This document shows positions 17,877 to 28,543 of a stretch of 48,358 nt of DNA, in pieces. Both the position numbers and the translations under genes were made by a program. The number at the start of each line of letters is the position of its first letter. Within the stretch, counting starts at the first letter, position 1. Source of the stretch: CAYWBI01 sp964456445. Lineage in GTDB: Bacteria; Calditrichota; Calditrichia; Calditrichales; J004. The notes below the pieces were generated by a model that saw only the letters and a list, made by a program, of their open reading frames with translations, did not search any database and was not told where the DNA came from. The stretch covers positions 1-48,358 of the forward strand of contig CAYWBI010000011.1 of NCBI GenBank assembly GCA_964456445.1, read 5' to 3'.

Positions 17877-17882
17877 CCTCCT
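17877..17882 (-). promoter_or_regulatory. Ribosome binding site deciding the skp start
   Basis: AGGAGG on the minus strand, five bases before the ATG at 17871; it fixes the start of the OmpH/Skp gene downstream of the bamA stop. Confidence 0.85.
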
Positions 17883-17918
17883 GAGTATTAAATAAAAGTT
17901 TTAAATTTATACAATATC

Positions 17919-20240
17919 TTAAAATCTTCCAAATTGAAAGTGCATCTTCCATTTACCGCTACGGTTCCCATATTCATCCAAATAATCAAAACCATAACCA
18001 AAATCAATACCGATGATCCCAACAAGTGGCATAAATAAGCGGACGCCGGCCCCCATGGAACGTTTTATCTGAAAGGGGTTTGTTTCGCCAATATTCTGCC
18101 AGGTATTTCCGCCCTCGGCAAAAAGCAAACCAAAAATGGTTGGGTTTTGTGAAATTGGGAAACGAAGCTCCAATGTGGATTTAACCATGGAACGCCCCCC
18201 TAAAGGCCTTAAAGAAGAAGTCAGCGGGCCAACCTGCCCATCTTCATAACCACGTAACCCCTCGGCAAAACCTAATCCACTGCCCCCCATATAAAAGTAT
18301 TCCCCGAACAGAAGCACCTTATTATTCGAAAACTCTTTTATAATGCCAAATTTGTTTTGGGCATAAAGTACTAGTTTAAATGGCAGGGGTATAAACCAAT
18401 CCGAGGTAAAAACGGATTTAAAATAGTGCTGATCGCCCCCAAGCGGCCCGCCGGAAAGCTGCGTGGAGAGTGAATTGGATGATCCGAATGTCGGGAACTC
18501 CGGACTATTGCGGCTGTCACGGGTAATAATTTGAGTTAAGCTAAACTGATTTGTCCTTCCCAGCGTTCCCAAAGCCTGATATTGCGCCAATAGCTGGGCA
18601 TCGCGGATATTACTGATAGAAGAACTGGCAGCCTTAACAATCCAATCGCCTCTAAAATAGTTGTCCGGCCAGTAAAAGCGACGTCCCAGATGAATGGATG
18701 CCCCACGGTCGGAACGGTCCCAGGGATAAAACCCACCGCCACTACGCGTATCGAAAATGGAAAAACCCGCAAGGGTCGGTGTATCCATAAGCCAGGGTTC
18801 GGTGAAACTGATGGAAAAAGAACGATATATTCGGCCAAACTGCCAATCTATGGAAAAACGCTGACCATCTCCACCGCTTAACGGATGGGCAAGCGAAAAA
18901 TTATTAAAAGATAAACCAAGGCTGCCAATCACACCGTCCCGCTCACTATAACCTGCGGACATATTTGCCGTATCCGTCGATTTCTCAGCTACGTTAACTT
19001 TCAGGTTTACATGGTTCGGATCATCGGGAATCATTCGAACATCCGGGACGATATTGCTAAAGTAGTTCAGGATTTGCAGTTCCCGTACCGAGCGTTCCAG
19101 CTTGGCGCTGTTAAAAATATCCCCGGGATATATTTTAAATTCCCTGCGGATAACCTTTTCATTGGTTTTTGTATTTCCGGTGATCTCAACATTTTTTATG
19201 CGAACAACCTGACCCTCGTTGATATTAAAAGTCACATTTAGGGTATCGTTATTAACCGGAGTCTCCAACGGTGTAATGCGCGCAAACAGATAGCCCTGAT
19301 TGTAATACAATTTTTGCAGACGGTCCCGTATTCCTTCATCATATTGCTTCTGGTCATAGACATCGCCCTTTTGTATCCCTAAGGTTGCGGCCAGTTCCGG
19401 GGTTGAAAAAACTTTATTGCCTTCAAAGCTTAAATCACCAAAATAGTATTTGTTGCCCTCATAGAGCCAAATATCAATATATAAGTCTTCTTTATTCCCG
19501 CTGTAATACACGGAATCCTTGACGATTTCGGCGTCCCGATAGCCATTTTCTTTATAAAAGCCAACCACCCTGTCTTTATCGGCCAGATATTTTGTTTCAT
19601 CAAAATCAGCACTGCGCCACCAGCGGTCTTCCTTGGTGTCTTCCATCGCATCCAGCAAATCATCGGAATCCAGATGGGTGTTACCGTGAAAGGTGATTTT
19701 TTCGATCTGTACTTCAGCGCCCTCATCTATTACAATGTTAACATCCACGCGTTGTTTAGCAGTATTTGCTGTATCGATACTGACTTTTGCCAGCAGATAG
19801 CCTTCCTTCATGTATTTTTTTAATAAGCGTTCCTTCATATCCGCGATTTTAGACGGTGTTATCACCATCCCACGATAGGCATTGAGCGCTTCTTTTACTT
19901 CAGTTTCGCTAAGTGCATCGTAGCCGGTGTAGGAAATCTTGCGCATCCGGGGAAATTCTTTTACCCTGATGAGAACATCTATACCATCCACTGCCTGGTT
20001 GACCAAAAATATCTGAACATCTGAAAAAATGCCCAATGACCATAAATTTCTTATCGCTTCCTGCAGGTCATCACCGCTAATACTTGCCCCCTCGGCCAGG
20101 CCGGAATTAAGGCGCACCGTGCTGGCATCGGCGCTAACATTACCTTCGATGGCAATTGAGTGAACTATAATTTTACGTCCTTGCGCCTGGACATTAAAAA
20201 GAAATCCTAAAAGTAAAACAGCAGCAAAAATTTTGCGCAC
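17919..20240 (-). CDS. bamA: Outer membrane assembly factor BamA (Omp85)
   Basis: A 773-residue Omp85 protein. A signal peptide (1-19) leads to about five POTRA repeats (20-370; for example ITFHGNTHLDSDDL and VEITGNTKTNEKVIRREF) and a 16-strand barrel (about 410-773) containing the loop-6 region GLRGYEDGQVG and terminal FQFGRF with the C-terminal Phe signature. It inserts beta-barrel proteins into the outer membrane. The start is a GTG with a GGAGG site nine bases upstream. It lies 18 bases downstream of tamB. Confidence 0.97.
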   Translation of the reverse strand: MRKIFAAVLLLGFLFNVQAQGRKIIVHSIAIEGNVSADASTVRLNSGLAEGASISGDDLQEAIRNLWSLGIFSDVQIFLVNQAVDGIDVLIRVKEFPRMRKISYTGYDALSETEVKEALNAYRGMVITPSKIADMKERLLKKYMKEGYLLAKVSIDTANTAKQRVDVNIVIDEGAEVQIEKITFHGNTHLDSDDLLDAMEDTKEDRWWRSADFDETKYLADKDRVVGFYKENGYRDAEIVKDSVYYSGNKEDLYIDIWLYEGNKYYFGDLSFEGNKVFSTPELAATLGIQKGDVYDQKQYDEGIRDRLQKLYYNQGYLFARITPLETPVNNDTLNVTFNINEGQVVRIKNVEITGNTKTNEKVIRREFKIYPGDIFNSAKLERSVRELQILNYFSNIVPDVRMIPDDPNHVNLKVNVAEKSTDTANMSAGYSERDGVIGSLGLSFNNFSLAHPLSGGDGQRFSIDWQFGRIYRSFSISFTEPWLMDTPTLAGFSIFDTRSGGGFYPWDRSDRGASIHLGRRFYWPDNYFRGDWIVKAASSSISNIRDAQLLAQYQALGTLGRTNQFSLTQIITRDSRNSPEFPTFGSSNSLSTQLSGGPLGGDQHYFKSVFTSDWFIPLPFKLVLYAQNKFGIIKEFSNNKVLLFGEYFYMGGSGLGFAEGLRGYEDGQVGPLTSSLRPLGGRSMVKSTLELRFPISQNPTIFGLLFAEGGNTWQNIGETNPFQIKRSMGAGVRLFMPLVGIIGIDFGYGFDYLDEYGNRSGKWKMHFQFGRF

Positions 20241-20258
20241 GTTAAATAGCCTCCAATA

Positions 20259-23200
20259 TTAAAAAGTAAATGATTGTCGCAATCGGACCCGAAAATCCTC
20301 AAGATATTGACTTTGATTTTCCAGACCTAAATAGCCCAATCTTTCCCTGTCGTATTCCAGTTCCAATAAAACATTATTAAACAGACGGTATTCTAATCCA
20401 ACGGAATGGTTAAAATCAAAACTTTGTTTCACTTTGTCATAAACAGATACCAATTGACCGGTATAGGTAAGGTATAAATTTTCCGATAAATATTTTCCAA
20501 GTGTAATCTCCGAACTTGCCATTAGATAAAGATAGGAGAAATTATCCGAAAAGGGGTTCACCAGTGGAACAACCTCGCCTTTGCGTTTTGTACCGCCAAT
20601 TGTATTATAAAATATATTCCTGGCAATCGATGAATTAAAACGGACAAAATCAATACCCAGGTTATGCTCCATTGCCCGCTCCAGCGGACGCAACAACGGC
20701 CGGATTAAATAACGTTCCGTAAGCGCACCGCCGACATTTGTGGCCTTATTCTTCAAATTATCAACAGAGTAACCCAAATATGCCAGCACCTGTTCCTGTG
20801 TTTCCCCGATGGTTGGGTCTGCCGAAACAAGTTTAAAACGGAAATCGTGCAGATTCCCCTGTAAACGCTCCTGCCCGGTAGCAGGATCAAAAGAATAAAG
20901 TTTTAAATAAATTGTTTTGGGTATTGCACCCACGCTGTCCCGAACTGTTGCCCAGGCCTGTCCGGAGATTTCGGGAATATTATTAAATTTATTAAAGGCC
21001 AATTTAAAACGGTCCACCTTAAAGGTTTGATCAAGATATTCCAGTCGGCCGCGTGTGGATTCCAAACTGCCAACAGGTTTAAAAGTTCCATCTTTGATAA
21101 TACCGGTAAATACAAGTCCCTTGCTTACATCATCAATATTCAATTCAGCCTGAACGTTATCAATATACGCGGGTATTTGACGTTCATATACAACATCCTC
21201 ACCGATTGTAAGCGCCACATCCCAATCGATAGCGGAAAGAAACTGAACCGCTGCCCCGGGTTTGGCAGTTGGGTTTTCCGGTGGGATAAACGGATAAGTA
21301 ATCCGTGAATTCTTTATGGTCAGCGCACCAAAGGCCCTGGGATGACGCACAGGCCCGGACAGATAAAATAATTGATCGGCCTTCCGGCCCTTTAGCTGTA
21401 CAAATCCACGAATATTCTTCTGCATCAGACTTGGGATGTGTATGTTTATCCCCTGTGCGCCCGTCTCCATGCCCAACACGCCAAAATCCAGATCCAATCC
21501 CCTAAAATACCAACGGTTCAATTTATGTTCGCTTAGCACATCCCCCTGGTGGACAGTGTTTATCCTCAAATAATCGTTATCAACAAAGGCTGTCAAATCC
21601 TTTATCTCGACCTTGTTACTGCCTTCCGCAATCGAAATAGTGCCCGAGATATTCTGAACATGCGACGCGACGTCGGCAAGCCATAAATCCCCTCGATCAA
21701 TTTTGATATTTGCAGAACTTAATCGGATTTTACCCAGGTTGCCTGTTAAATGTAATGCCACATCGGAAATGGAAGAACCATCTTTAAAGAATGGTTCAAC
21801 ACGCGGTAGAAAACGAAAAAGGTCACCATCGAAATTGACAACTAAGTCCAAAGGTTCATTTTTATCAAGCGGTACCTTACCAACGGCATAGAAATGATAC
21901 AAGCCTGCCTTGGCCATAAACATTTCATGCAACAGCATTTTATGCCCGTCAAGATTAAAAAAGGATTTATCCGGATGGATTTTATCGGTGAATTTAACTT
22001 TTAGGTTATCAAAAGCCGTCTGCTTAAAACTACCGTTTTTAATATCTATCGAAGCATCGATATTGGCCTGGTCTGCCGCACCGTAAATTGAAAAACGGTA
22101 ATCACCAATACCGCTTAATAAAGAATCCGTACCCAGGGCAGACATAATCATCTGGCCATCCACGCCACTGCCCCTTAGTTCCCCTTTAACCTGATTGTTC
22201 AACAAGAACCAACTAATATTGCCATGCAATATGGTTGAGTTATTGTGATCGATGCGGATATCCTGAAGATCAATCTGCGTCCGGTTTGCTTTTATTTTAA
22301 TCCCAGGCTGGAAATAACCAATATTGTTAAAGACAAATCGATTGCCCTTTAGTTCCCCTTGCAACAATGGATGATCAACGTTTCCGGCAAATGAAATTTC
22401 CCCGGTGACAGTCCCCTGTTTCCGATAGTCATTATTGCTTGAGTCGGTGGTAAAAATCTTATAAAAATTCAAATCCGTAAATTTTAAACCGCCGGAAATC
22501 TGTGCATCATTCAGCCAATTTATCTGAACATCACCGGAAATATTATCCTGAAAATTAAACCAGGCAGATAAATGCTCCCGATTTAGACGTGAATGATAGA
22601 TGCCTTCTAAATTGTCCACTTTTATCAGGCCGTCAAACATGATTGTTTTAGACAGGGCGTCACGCATGTGCCCGTTAAAAACATAATTTACCCCGCCTTG
22701 CATATCTTCAAAATAAAATGACGCCTGTAAATCGTTTAACTCTCCGGAAAGACGCGTATGGAATTTATGCGATCGGAAAAACGAAGTTAGTAACGGGTCA
22801 TCCCAGAGTCGTATTACAGGAAGATCATCTATATGCAAACTCTTTAATTTCATAACAGAATCATCTTCCGCAAGATGTGCGAAAAAATTAAAATCTGCTG
22901 TCATTGGTTCTGCGGTATCAATAGTTATATCTGTCGGGGTTCCTTTGATCTTGCCGCCGGAGAAAATGCGCTCGCCCGGCGTGTTTATTCCATAACGCCA
23001 CTTTCCCGATATTTCTTGTTGTATGGCATTATATTCCAAACCAACTGTCAGCTCCTGATTGGAAAGATGCATTTTATTTAAGAATGCGCTGAGGGTATCC
23101 TTTAAACTTCCGTTAAAATTTAACTGCGATAAACCCGTATTAAAATCAACCTGCCCTGTCCCACTTACCGAAACAGAACTGTCTCCCATAAAGAAACGGG

Positions 23201-24383
23201 AAAGACGTAATACATTATTATCAAATGTGACCCGGGCACGCAAATCATGAAAATCACTGCCCAGGAACTGAAAATGTTTTTGTTCAAGCCTTCCGTTTAT
23301 CTGAATGTCGCTTGTGTCAATTTCAACACAGGCATCAATATTAACGGTACTTGCATTAAACAACCGTGCCGAAGCTTGCGGCAGCGCAGCCAGTTTAAAG
23401 TTTTTTACACTAAAACCGGCATCAACCCGCGGATGGAATAGATCGGCCATGGTCGCGGAAAATTGTATCGTATTTTGTTTATACTCCGCAAACCCATTGT
23501 CTATTGAAAACCTGTTGTTTTTGATATCTGCGCTAAAATGGACGTTGCTCAAAGATTGTTCGCCAACTGTTATCGCGCCATCTGTCAGACCCGCACTTCC
23601 ATTAAAACTGGTTTTGCTGAGATTTTTCAGATTACCATGGAAGAGCGTGGTTAATGAAAGTTTCCCTTTGAACAGTGGCATATTCGGCAGGAACATTTGC
23701 AAACTTGTTGAATCAACAGGCAATGCTTTTATTTGGCACCATCCTGAAAAATCTTCGGATTTTTCATCAAATTTTATAGATATATTAAAATCAGACTTAC
23801 TGCCCCGGACAAAATCTCCACGTATGGCGAGCTGAATATCGCCATTGTTTTCCTGTGCAATTTCACCGCTCAAGCGATGACCAATGGTTACCGGTTGTCT
23901 GTTTTCATGTTCGTACAGAATTTCGCCATCACGGATACCCAGGTATTGTATATTTGGAAAATCCGCGAACATTTTTTTTATAGATAAGGTTTTAGGGGCT
24001 TCCGTTTCCACATTATTATCACGAATTTTATCGGAAACAATTATTTTTGGAGATGAAAGATAAACGCCATCGATTGCAGTTAAGGGGGATTCCCAAATAC
24101 GGACCAGTTTATAAAGGCTGTAGTGAAGATCGAAACCTGCAATATGAATTTGAATTCCCTGACGTGCCGAGATGATTGACAAGGTATCGATATGGATTTC
24201 ACCCAACCCTATATGAATATTATCCATAGACAATTTTGCATCTTCGTCACTAAAAACCGAACGGGCAAGGGTTTTCTTGATCGGGCCATCCAAACCGGAT
24301 ATTTTGAGCAGCGTTGGCGTAGAGAGAATTAACAGCCCCAGAAAGGTAACAATGAGGCTAAAGATAACCAGCGTTTTTTTCAT
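20259..24383 (-). CDS. tamB: TamB-like translocation and assembly module protein (DUF490)
   Basis: A 1374-residue AsmA/TamB-family protein. One N-terminal transmembrane anchor (about 5-24) is followed by a very long beta-rich periplasmic region and the C-terminal TamB domain (about 1010-1374, with ITIKNSRITYPF, RGRLEYLDQTF, VRDSVGAIPKTIYLKLYS, and terminal RQSFTF). TamB-type proteins bridge the inner and outer membranes, aiding barrel assembly and phospholipid movement. Its adjacency to bamA, with no separate TamA, fits organisms where TamB works with BamA. The start ATG lacks a clear ribosome binding site. Confidence 0.93.
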   Translation of the reverse strand: MKKTLVIFSLIVTFLGLLILSTPTLLKISGLDGPIKKTLARSVFSDEDAKLSMDNIHIGLGEIHIDTLSIISARQGIQIHIAGFDLHYSLYKLVRIWESPLTAIDGVYLSSPKIIVSDKIRDNNVETEAPKTLSIKKMFADFPNIQYLGIRDGEILYEHENRQPVTIGHRLSGEIAQENNGDIQLAIRGDFVRGSKSDFNISIKFDEKSEDFSGWCQIKALPVDSTSLQMFLPNMPLFKGKLSLTTLFHGNLKNLSKTSFNGSAGLTDGAITVGEQSLSNVHFSADIKNNRFSIDNGFAEYKQNTIQFSATMADLFHPRVDAGFSVKNFKLAALPQASARLFNASTVNIDACVEIDTSDIQINGRLEQKHFQFLGSDFHDLRARVTFDNNVLRLSRFFMGDSSVSVSGTGQVDFNTGLSQLNFNGSLKDTLSAFLNKMHLSNQELTVGLEYNAIQQEISGKWRYGINTPGERIFSGGKIKGTPTDITIDTAEPMTADFNFFAHLAEDDSVMKLKSLHIDDLPVIRLWDDPLLTSFFRSHKFHTRLSGELNDLQASFYFEDMQGGVNYVFNGHMRDALSKTIMFDGLIKVDNLEGIYHSRLNREHLSAWFNFQDNISGDVQINWLNDAQISGGLKFTDLNFYKIFTTDSSNNDYRKQGTVTGEISFAGNVDHPLLQGELKGNRFVFNNIGYFQPGIKIKANRTQIDLQDIRIDHNNSTILHGNISWFLLNNQVKGELRGSGVDGQMIMSALGTDSLLSGIGDYRFSIYGAADQANIDASIDIKNGSFKQTAFDNLKVKFTDKIHPDKSFFNLDGHKMLLHEMFMAKAGLYHFYAVGKVPLDKNEPLDLVVNFDGDLFRFLPRVEPFFKDGSSISDVALHLTGNLGKIRLSSANIKIDRGDLWLADVASHVQNISGTISIAEGSNKVEIKDLTAFVDNDYLRINTVHQGDVLSEHKLNRWYFRGLDLDFGVLGMETGAQGINIHIPSLMQKNIRGFVQLKGRKADQLFYLSGPVRHPRAFGALTIKNSRITYPFIPPENPTAKPGAAVQFLSAIDWDVALTIGEDVVYERQIPAYIDNVQAELNIDDVSKGLVFTGIIKDGTFKPVGSLESTRGRLEYLDQTFKVDRFKLAFNKFNNIPEISGQAWATVRDSVGAIPKTIYLKLYSFDPATGQERLQGNLHDFRFKLVSADPTIGETQEQVLAYLGYSVDNLKNKATNVGGALTERYLIRPLLRPLERAMEHNLGIDFVRFNSSIARNIFYNTIGGTKRKGEVVPLVNPFSDNFSYLYLMASSEITLGKYLSENLYLTYTGQLVSVYDKVKQSFDFNHSVGLEYRLFNNVLLELEYDRERLGYLGLENQSQYLEDFRVRLRQSFTF

Positions 24384-24829
24384 TTATAAATTTGTATTGT
24401 TAATCTATGGACAGACTTGATTCATTTTATACGGAAACATATAAATGCGTCATAAAGAAACAAACAAAAGAAGAACAGGAATGTTCCCTTTAGACAAGCG
24501 CAAAATTTAGTAAATTAAATGCTATAATTCCATAAAATATAAAATGAAACAGGATTGGCCATGCTTTAAATTTCAAAGGGAGTAATATTTCCGTGCCTGA
24601 AGCGAGGTAAGATCAAAATCTTTATCATTCCTAATCCCTGAGGCACCGGTTCGACAAATGGTGTCTGACGGGCAAACATTAATGCCTGCCCGAAATCCTT
24701 TCCGTAATATCGAAGACACAAAACACTTTCATGGCAAACAGCAACCCGGACGGTTTGCTTTCCTTTATTTCCGCTGTTGCGGGACAATGGAAATTTCATA
24801 CAGACGCAAAACAAAACCCGTAAAATTGT
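24384..24829. other. 446-base spacer without a convincing gene
   Basis: It separates the Fe-S oxidoreductase gene from tamB, both on the minus strand. The part near tamB (24384-24560) is AT-rich and probably holds the tamB promoter. The part at about 24560-24800 is richer in G and C and contains an open frame of 82 codons on the minus strand (24566-24814) with no good ribosome binding site and unusual composition. A pair of short inverted segments (GTGCCT/AGGCAC) spans about 24596-24650. No function can be assigned; a decayed gene or RNA is possible. Confidence 0.4.
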
Positions 24830-26842
24830 TTATGTTAATTTATCAGCAATAAGCTCCGCGATATCCCTAACCTTGATTTTAGTGTCCAACTCATTTGCAG
24901 CATCCGACATCATTACCTTACAAAATGGGCATGCTGTCCCCACGGTCTCCGCAGATGTTTCGATGGCTTCCTGCATTCGGTCACGACGTACAGCTTCGCT
25001 GCCCGCTTCTTCTTCCTTCCACATTTGCCCTCCGCCCGCGCCGCAACAAAAACTATTATTTTTATTGCGGCCCATCTCAATGGTTTTAAAGCCTGCGTTG
25101 GCAAGGTCTTTACGCGGTGCCTCATAAACGCCATTGTGCCGTCCCAAATAACAGGGATCATGGAAGGTAATAGTGCCTTTGGCCGTGGAGTCTATCGGCA
25201 GTTTATGATCGCTGATCAGTTTATCGATAAATTCTGTGTGATGGATAACCTCATAGTTGCCGCCAAAATCTTTGTATTCATTTTTTATTGTATGCATACA
25301 ATGCGGACAGGTGGTTACAATTTTTTTTGCCTTGGCCGCATTCAAAGTCTCAACGTTCTGCTCGGCCATCATCGAAAATAAATATTCATTACCGGAACGC
25401 CTGGCACTGTCACCGGTACAACTTTCCTTGTTGCCCAGCACGGCAAAATTTACATGGGCCGTATTGAGTATTTTTGTGAACGAGCGGGCGACCTCTTGTC
25501 CCCTGGAGTCAAAGGCGCCTGCGCAACCAACCCAATATAAAATATCATAGTCCGGGTTTTCTTCGACGGTTTTCACTTCGAGTTCCGGGTCTTCCTTTGC
25601 CCACTTCAGGCGGTCTTCGTTCATGTTCCATGGATTTTGGTTACGCTCCATGCCATTATATGCGCCTTGTAATTCTTTTGGGAAATCCGATTCCATCAAA
25701 ACACGGTCGCGGCGCATGGTTAAGATATCCATCATAGGTTCGTTGCCCACCGGACATACTTCAACACATGCTGCACAGGTTGTACAGGCCCAGAGAGCTG
25801 AACTGCTGAGGGCAAAATCGAGCAGACCCTGCGCGCTATCTTCGCCATTGGCCAGGGTTGCCCCGTTTTGGTTCAAATATAAGCGCTTGTTTATTTCCAG
25901 TGCCGATGGACTCAGCTCCTTTCCGGTTTGATACGCCGGGCATACATCCTGGCAACGGTTACACATAATACAGGCATAGGCGTCGAGGATTTGAGTTTTA
26001 TCGAACTGTTCGATTTTGGCAACGCCAAATTGTTCGGCATCTTCGGCTTCAAAATCCAGCCGGTCCATTTTACCATAGGCCCCCCGGTCCGGACGGGTCA
26101 TAAAATTAATCGGCCCCATAAACAAGTGGGCGTGTTTACTGCGGGGGAAATATGGGATAAAAAGCAAAATAAGGCCCAGTGCAATCCACCAGGATACATG
26201 GTACATAATTTCAGCGCTATATGGTGACATTCCACTCCAGAGCGTGGCCAACGCCGAAGCCAATGGTTGTGCGGCGTCACTCCCACCATCAAGATGCAGG
26301 GCAAAGCTTTCACCAATAAAACGAAAACCAATATGGGCCAGGATAAACAAACCAACCAGCAATGAGTCGCGATGCACTTTGGCCGTGGCGCCTTCGGCCA
26401 ACATCACATTTTCCCTTATGAGGAACTCTTTGCCGCCAAAAACAAATCGTCGCAATAGCAAAACCGCCATGGAAACTATGGCAAAAACGCTAAAGAAATC
26501 CACAAAAGTACGGTACACCGAACCAAGGGCCCCTGTACCGAGGAAAGTAAAATGTGCAAGGTATCCAGTGAGCACATCGCCTAAATTTACCAAAAAATAG
26601 AGGATAAAGGCCCAGGCGATAAGCGCATGAAAAAAACTGAACAACGGACGTTTTTTTAACACGGTCCTCTGAGTGAGCAGTACACTTAACGCAATGGATA
26701 TTCGTTTTAATAGCGGACTAAAAAACAGCTTTCCCTGGCCACGGTTTATAACACCGAGCATAACGGCAAACGTACGGTAAGTATAAAAAAGTGAAATGAA
26801 AACAAGTGCGGTAAATAGTATTTTTTCCCAAAAGGATAACAT
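24830..26842 (-). CDS. Membrane Fe-S oxidoreductase (NarI-like N-terminus plus HdrD-like CCG domains)
   Basis: A 670-residue protein. The N-terminal 230 residues hold about five to six hydrophobic helices resembling a NarI/DsrM-type haem b anchor. A double 4Fe-4S ferredoxin domain follows, with Cys291/294/297/301 (CIMCNRCQDVCP) and Cys353/356/359/363 (CTTCAACVEVCP). Two CCG-type domains carry Cys440, Cys475, Cys512/515, Cys564, Cys599/600 (FCCGAGGG) and Cys638, as in heterodisulfide reductase HdrD and GlpC. It probably passes electrons between a soluble donor (often ETF or acyl-CoA dehydrogenases) and membrane quinones. It stands alone here, with a GAGGTG site before the ATG. Confidence 0.88.
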   Translation of the reverse strand: MLSFWEKILFTALVFISLFYTYRTFAVMLGVINRGQGKLFFSPLLKRISIALSVLLTQRTVLKKRPLFSFFHALIAWAFILYFLVNLGDVLTGYLAHFTFLGTGALGSVYRTFVDFFSVFAIVSMAVLLLRRFVFGGKEFLIRENVMLAEGATAKVHRDSLLVGLFILAHIGFRFIGESFALHLDGGSDAAQPLASALATLWSGMSPYSAEIMYHVSWWIALGLILLFIPYFPRSKHAHLFMGPINFMTRPDRGAYGKMDRLDFEAEDAEQFGVAKIEQFDKTQILDAYACIMCNRCQDVCPAYQTGKELSPSALEINKRLYLNQNGATLANGEDSAQGLLDFALSSSALWACTTCAACVEVCPVGNEPMMDILTMRRDRVLMESDFPKELQGAYNGMERNQNPWNMNEDRLKWAKEDPELEVKTVEENPDYDILYWVGCAGAFDSRGQEVARSFTKILNTAHVNFAVLGNKESCTGDSARRSGNEYLFSMMAEQNVETLNAAKAKKIVTTCPHCMHTIKNEYKDFGGNYEVIHHTEFIDKLISDHKLPIDSTAKGTITFHDPCYLGRHNGVYEAPRKDLANAGFKTIEMGRNKNNSFCCGAGGGQMWKEEEAGSEAVRRDRMQEAIETSAETVGTACPFCKVMMSDAANELDTKIKVRDIAELIADKLT

Positions 26843-26932
26843 ATCTTCACCTCATCATTTGAGTAATTTTTAGAATTCGTATTTTAGCGGATATTCAATG
26901 TTTGTAATATACACAGATAAGCTCACAACTGC

Positions 26933-28498
26933 TTATAAATTGGTTAATTTTTCAATAAAGGTTTTTAGCAAACGCACGCCAAAGCCGGAAGCGTTTTTGC
27001 TGTTGTACCCCGGGGCCGTTAAATCATTGGACATTCCGGCCATATCGATATGTGCCCAGGTATTGCCGGGGACGAAAAACTGCAGGAACTTGGCGGCTGT
27101 AATTGCTCCGCCCCAGCGTCCGCCAATATTTTTAATATCGGCGATATCACTTTTTAGGGATTTATGATATGCCCGGTCCAATGGCATTGGCCACAACTTA
27201 TCACCGCTTTGCATGCCTGCCCTCCTTAAACTTTTGCTTAACGCTTTATCATTGCAAAAAAGCCCGGCATACTGATCGCCTAAAGCAACATAACAGGCGC
27301 CGGTCAGGGTAGCAAAATCAAACATGTAATCCGGCAGATGTTTTTTCCCGGTATAGGCAAGCGCATCCGCCAATATCATCCGTCCCTCGGCATCCGTATT
27401 TAAAACTTCGACGCTTTTGCCGTTATAACCAACGATTACATCGCCGGGGCGATACGCACGTGGGCCCGGCATATTCTCGACCGTCGCAATGCAGGCGCTG
27501 ACTTTTAGGGCAGGCTGTGTACGGGCAATCACGTCCATCAGCCCCACAACTGTAGCAGCCCCGGCCATATCATATTTCATCTCGGGCATACTGGCAGACG
27601 GCTTTAGGCTTAAACCGCCGCTGTCAAAGGTAACCCCCTTACCTACAAGCGCAAGATGTTTCACGCCCCTTTTAGGCCGGTAGTTGATTTCAATTAAGAA
27701 TGGCTCCTGAACAGAGCCATCGGCAACGGCGAGCAAAAGATTGAATTTTTCGTTTTTCAGTGCCTTGCGGTCTTTGATAACCACTTCAAAATTTTCAAAA
27801 TCTTTAAAATGCTCTTGGATAAAATTTTTAAATGCCCTTGGCGTAAGTGTATTTGGCGGTTGATTCGCCAGGTCTTTGCTTAGCCAAACCCCACGCATAG
27901 TATTAATGGATTCTTTCAGTTCACGTTGTAACACCGGGTTATTTTGATTCTTTGTCCAGAGTTTAATCTTTACGCCTTGTTTGGGCGTTTCATTTGATTT
28001 ATAGTTCTTGAAACTATATTCGTTGTACCAAATCCCCTGGACCATAGGTTGAATATGCGAACGCTTTTTCAATATGTTGGCCGGAATAACAAACACGCAT
28101 TGCAACCATTTATTCTGGCGACATTTGGAAATGACCGTGGCAGCGACCGAACGTATGCGCTCATCATCCGCATTTTTTGCTTTGCCAACACCCACAAGTA
28201 TCAGCGCTTTAAAAGACATACCCTGCGGCAAGCGGTGAATTTGATACGCGCCCCTAACTGCATCAAAGGAATGGTTCTTAATAATCCCCGCTATGGCTTT
28301 ATTCCCGCCAAAAGCTGTACGCAAACCATCCGCAATATCAGTACTCTTTTTACGGACAAACAGGGCAATGGCTTCCGCCGGTTCTATTTTTGTAATTAGC
28401 CTGATTTCGGGGAATTGTTTATTTTGATTGATCATAAGTATGGGTTTGAAAGTCTTATTTCGGATGGAATTTATGGGTAGGTTACATTTATCGGCCAT
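26933..28498 (-). CDS. pepA: Leucyl aminopeptidase (M17 family)
   Basis: A 521-residue cytosolic di-metal aminopeptidase that removes N-terminal residues from peptides. Metal and catalytic residues match M17: Lys287 and Asp292 in GKGVTFDSGG, Lys299, Asp310 in KYDMAGAA, and Asp369 and Glu371 in the signature NTDAEGRMILADAL. The N-terminal macrodomain-like part (about 25-200) is more divergent. The ATG at 28498 is used here; an internal ATG at 28435 is an alternative since neither has a strong ribosome binding site. It lies 45 bases after the peptide deformylase gene, and both act on protein N-termini or peptides. Confidence 0.94.
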   Translation of the reverse strand: MADKCNLPINSIRNKTFKPILMINQNKQFPEIRLITKIEPAEAIALFVRKKSTDIADGLRTAFGGNKAIAGIIKNHSFDAVRGAYQIHRLPQGMSFKALILVGVGKAKNADDERIRSVAATVISKCRQNKWLQCVFVIPANILKKRSHIQPMVQGIWYNEYSFKNYKSNETPKQGVKIKLWTKNQNNPVLQRELKESINTMRGVWLSKDLANQPPNTLTPRAFKNFIQEHFKDFENFEVVIKDRKALKNEKFNLLLAVADGSVQEPFLIEINYRPKRGVKHLALVGKGVTFDSGGLSLKPSASMPEMKYDMAGAATVVGLMDVIARTQPALKVSACIATVENMPGPRAYRPGDVIVGYNGKSVEVLNTDAEGRMILADALAYTGKKHLPDYMFDFATLTGACYVALGDQYAGLFCNDKALSKSLRRAGMQSGDKLWPMPLDRAYHKSLKSDIADIKNIGGRWGGAITAAKFLQFFVPGNTWAHIDMAGMSNDLTAPGYNSKNASGFGVRLLKTFIEKLTNL

Positions 28499-28543
28499 TC
28501 CCGCCGGTTGGTTTGGTGATTCGGGTTCAAGGATTTCATCAAT

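Noticed and set aside
23305..23835. A 176-codon plus-strand open frame inside tamB
   Set aside because: Antisense to the strongly supported tamB frame; no recognisable domain.
24566..24814. 82-codon minus-strand open frame as a gene
   Set aside because: No ribosome binding site, odd composition and no known domain; kept only as part of an unexplained spacer.
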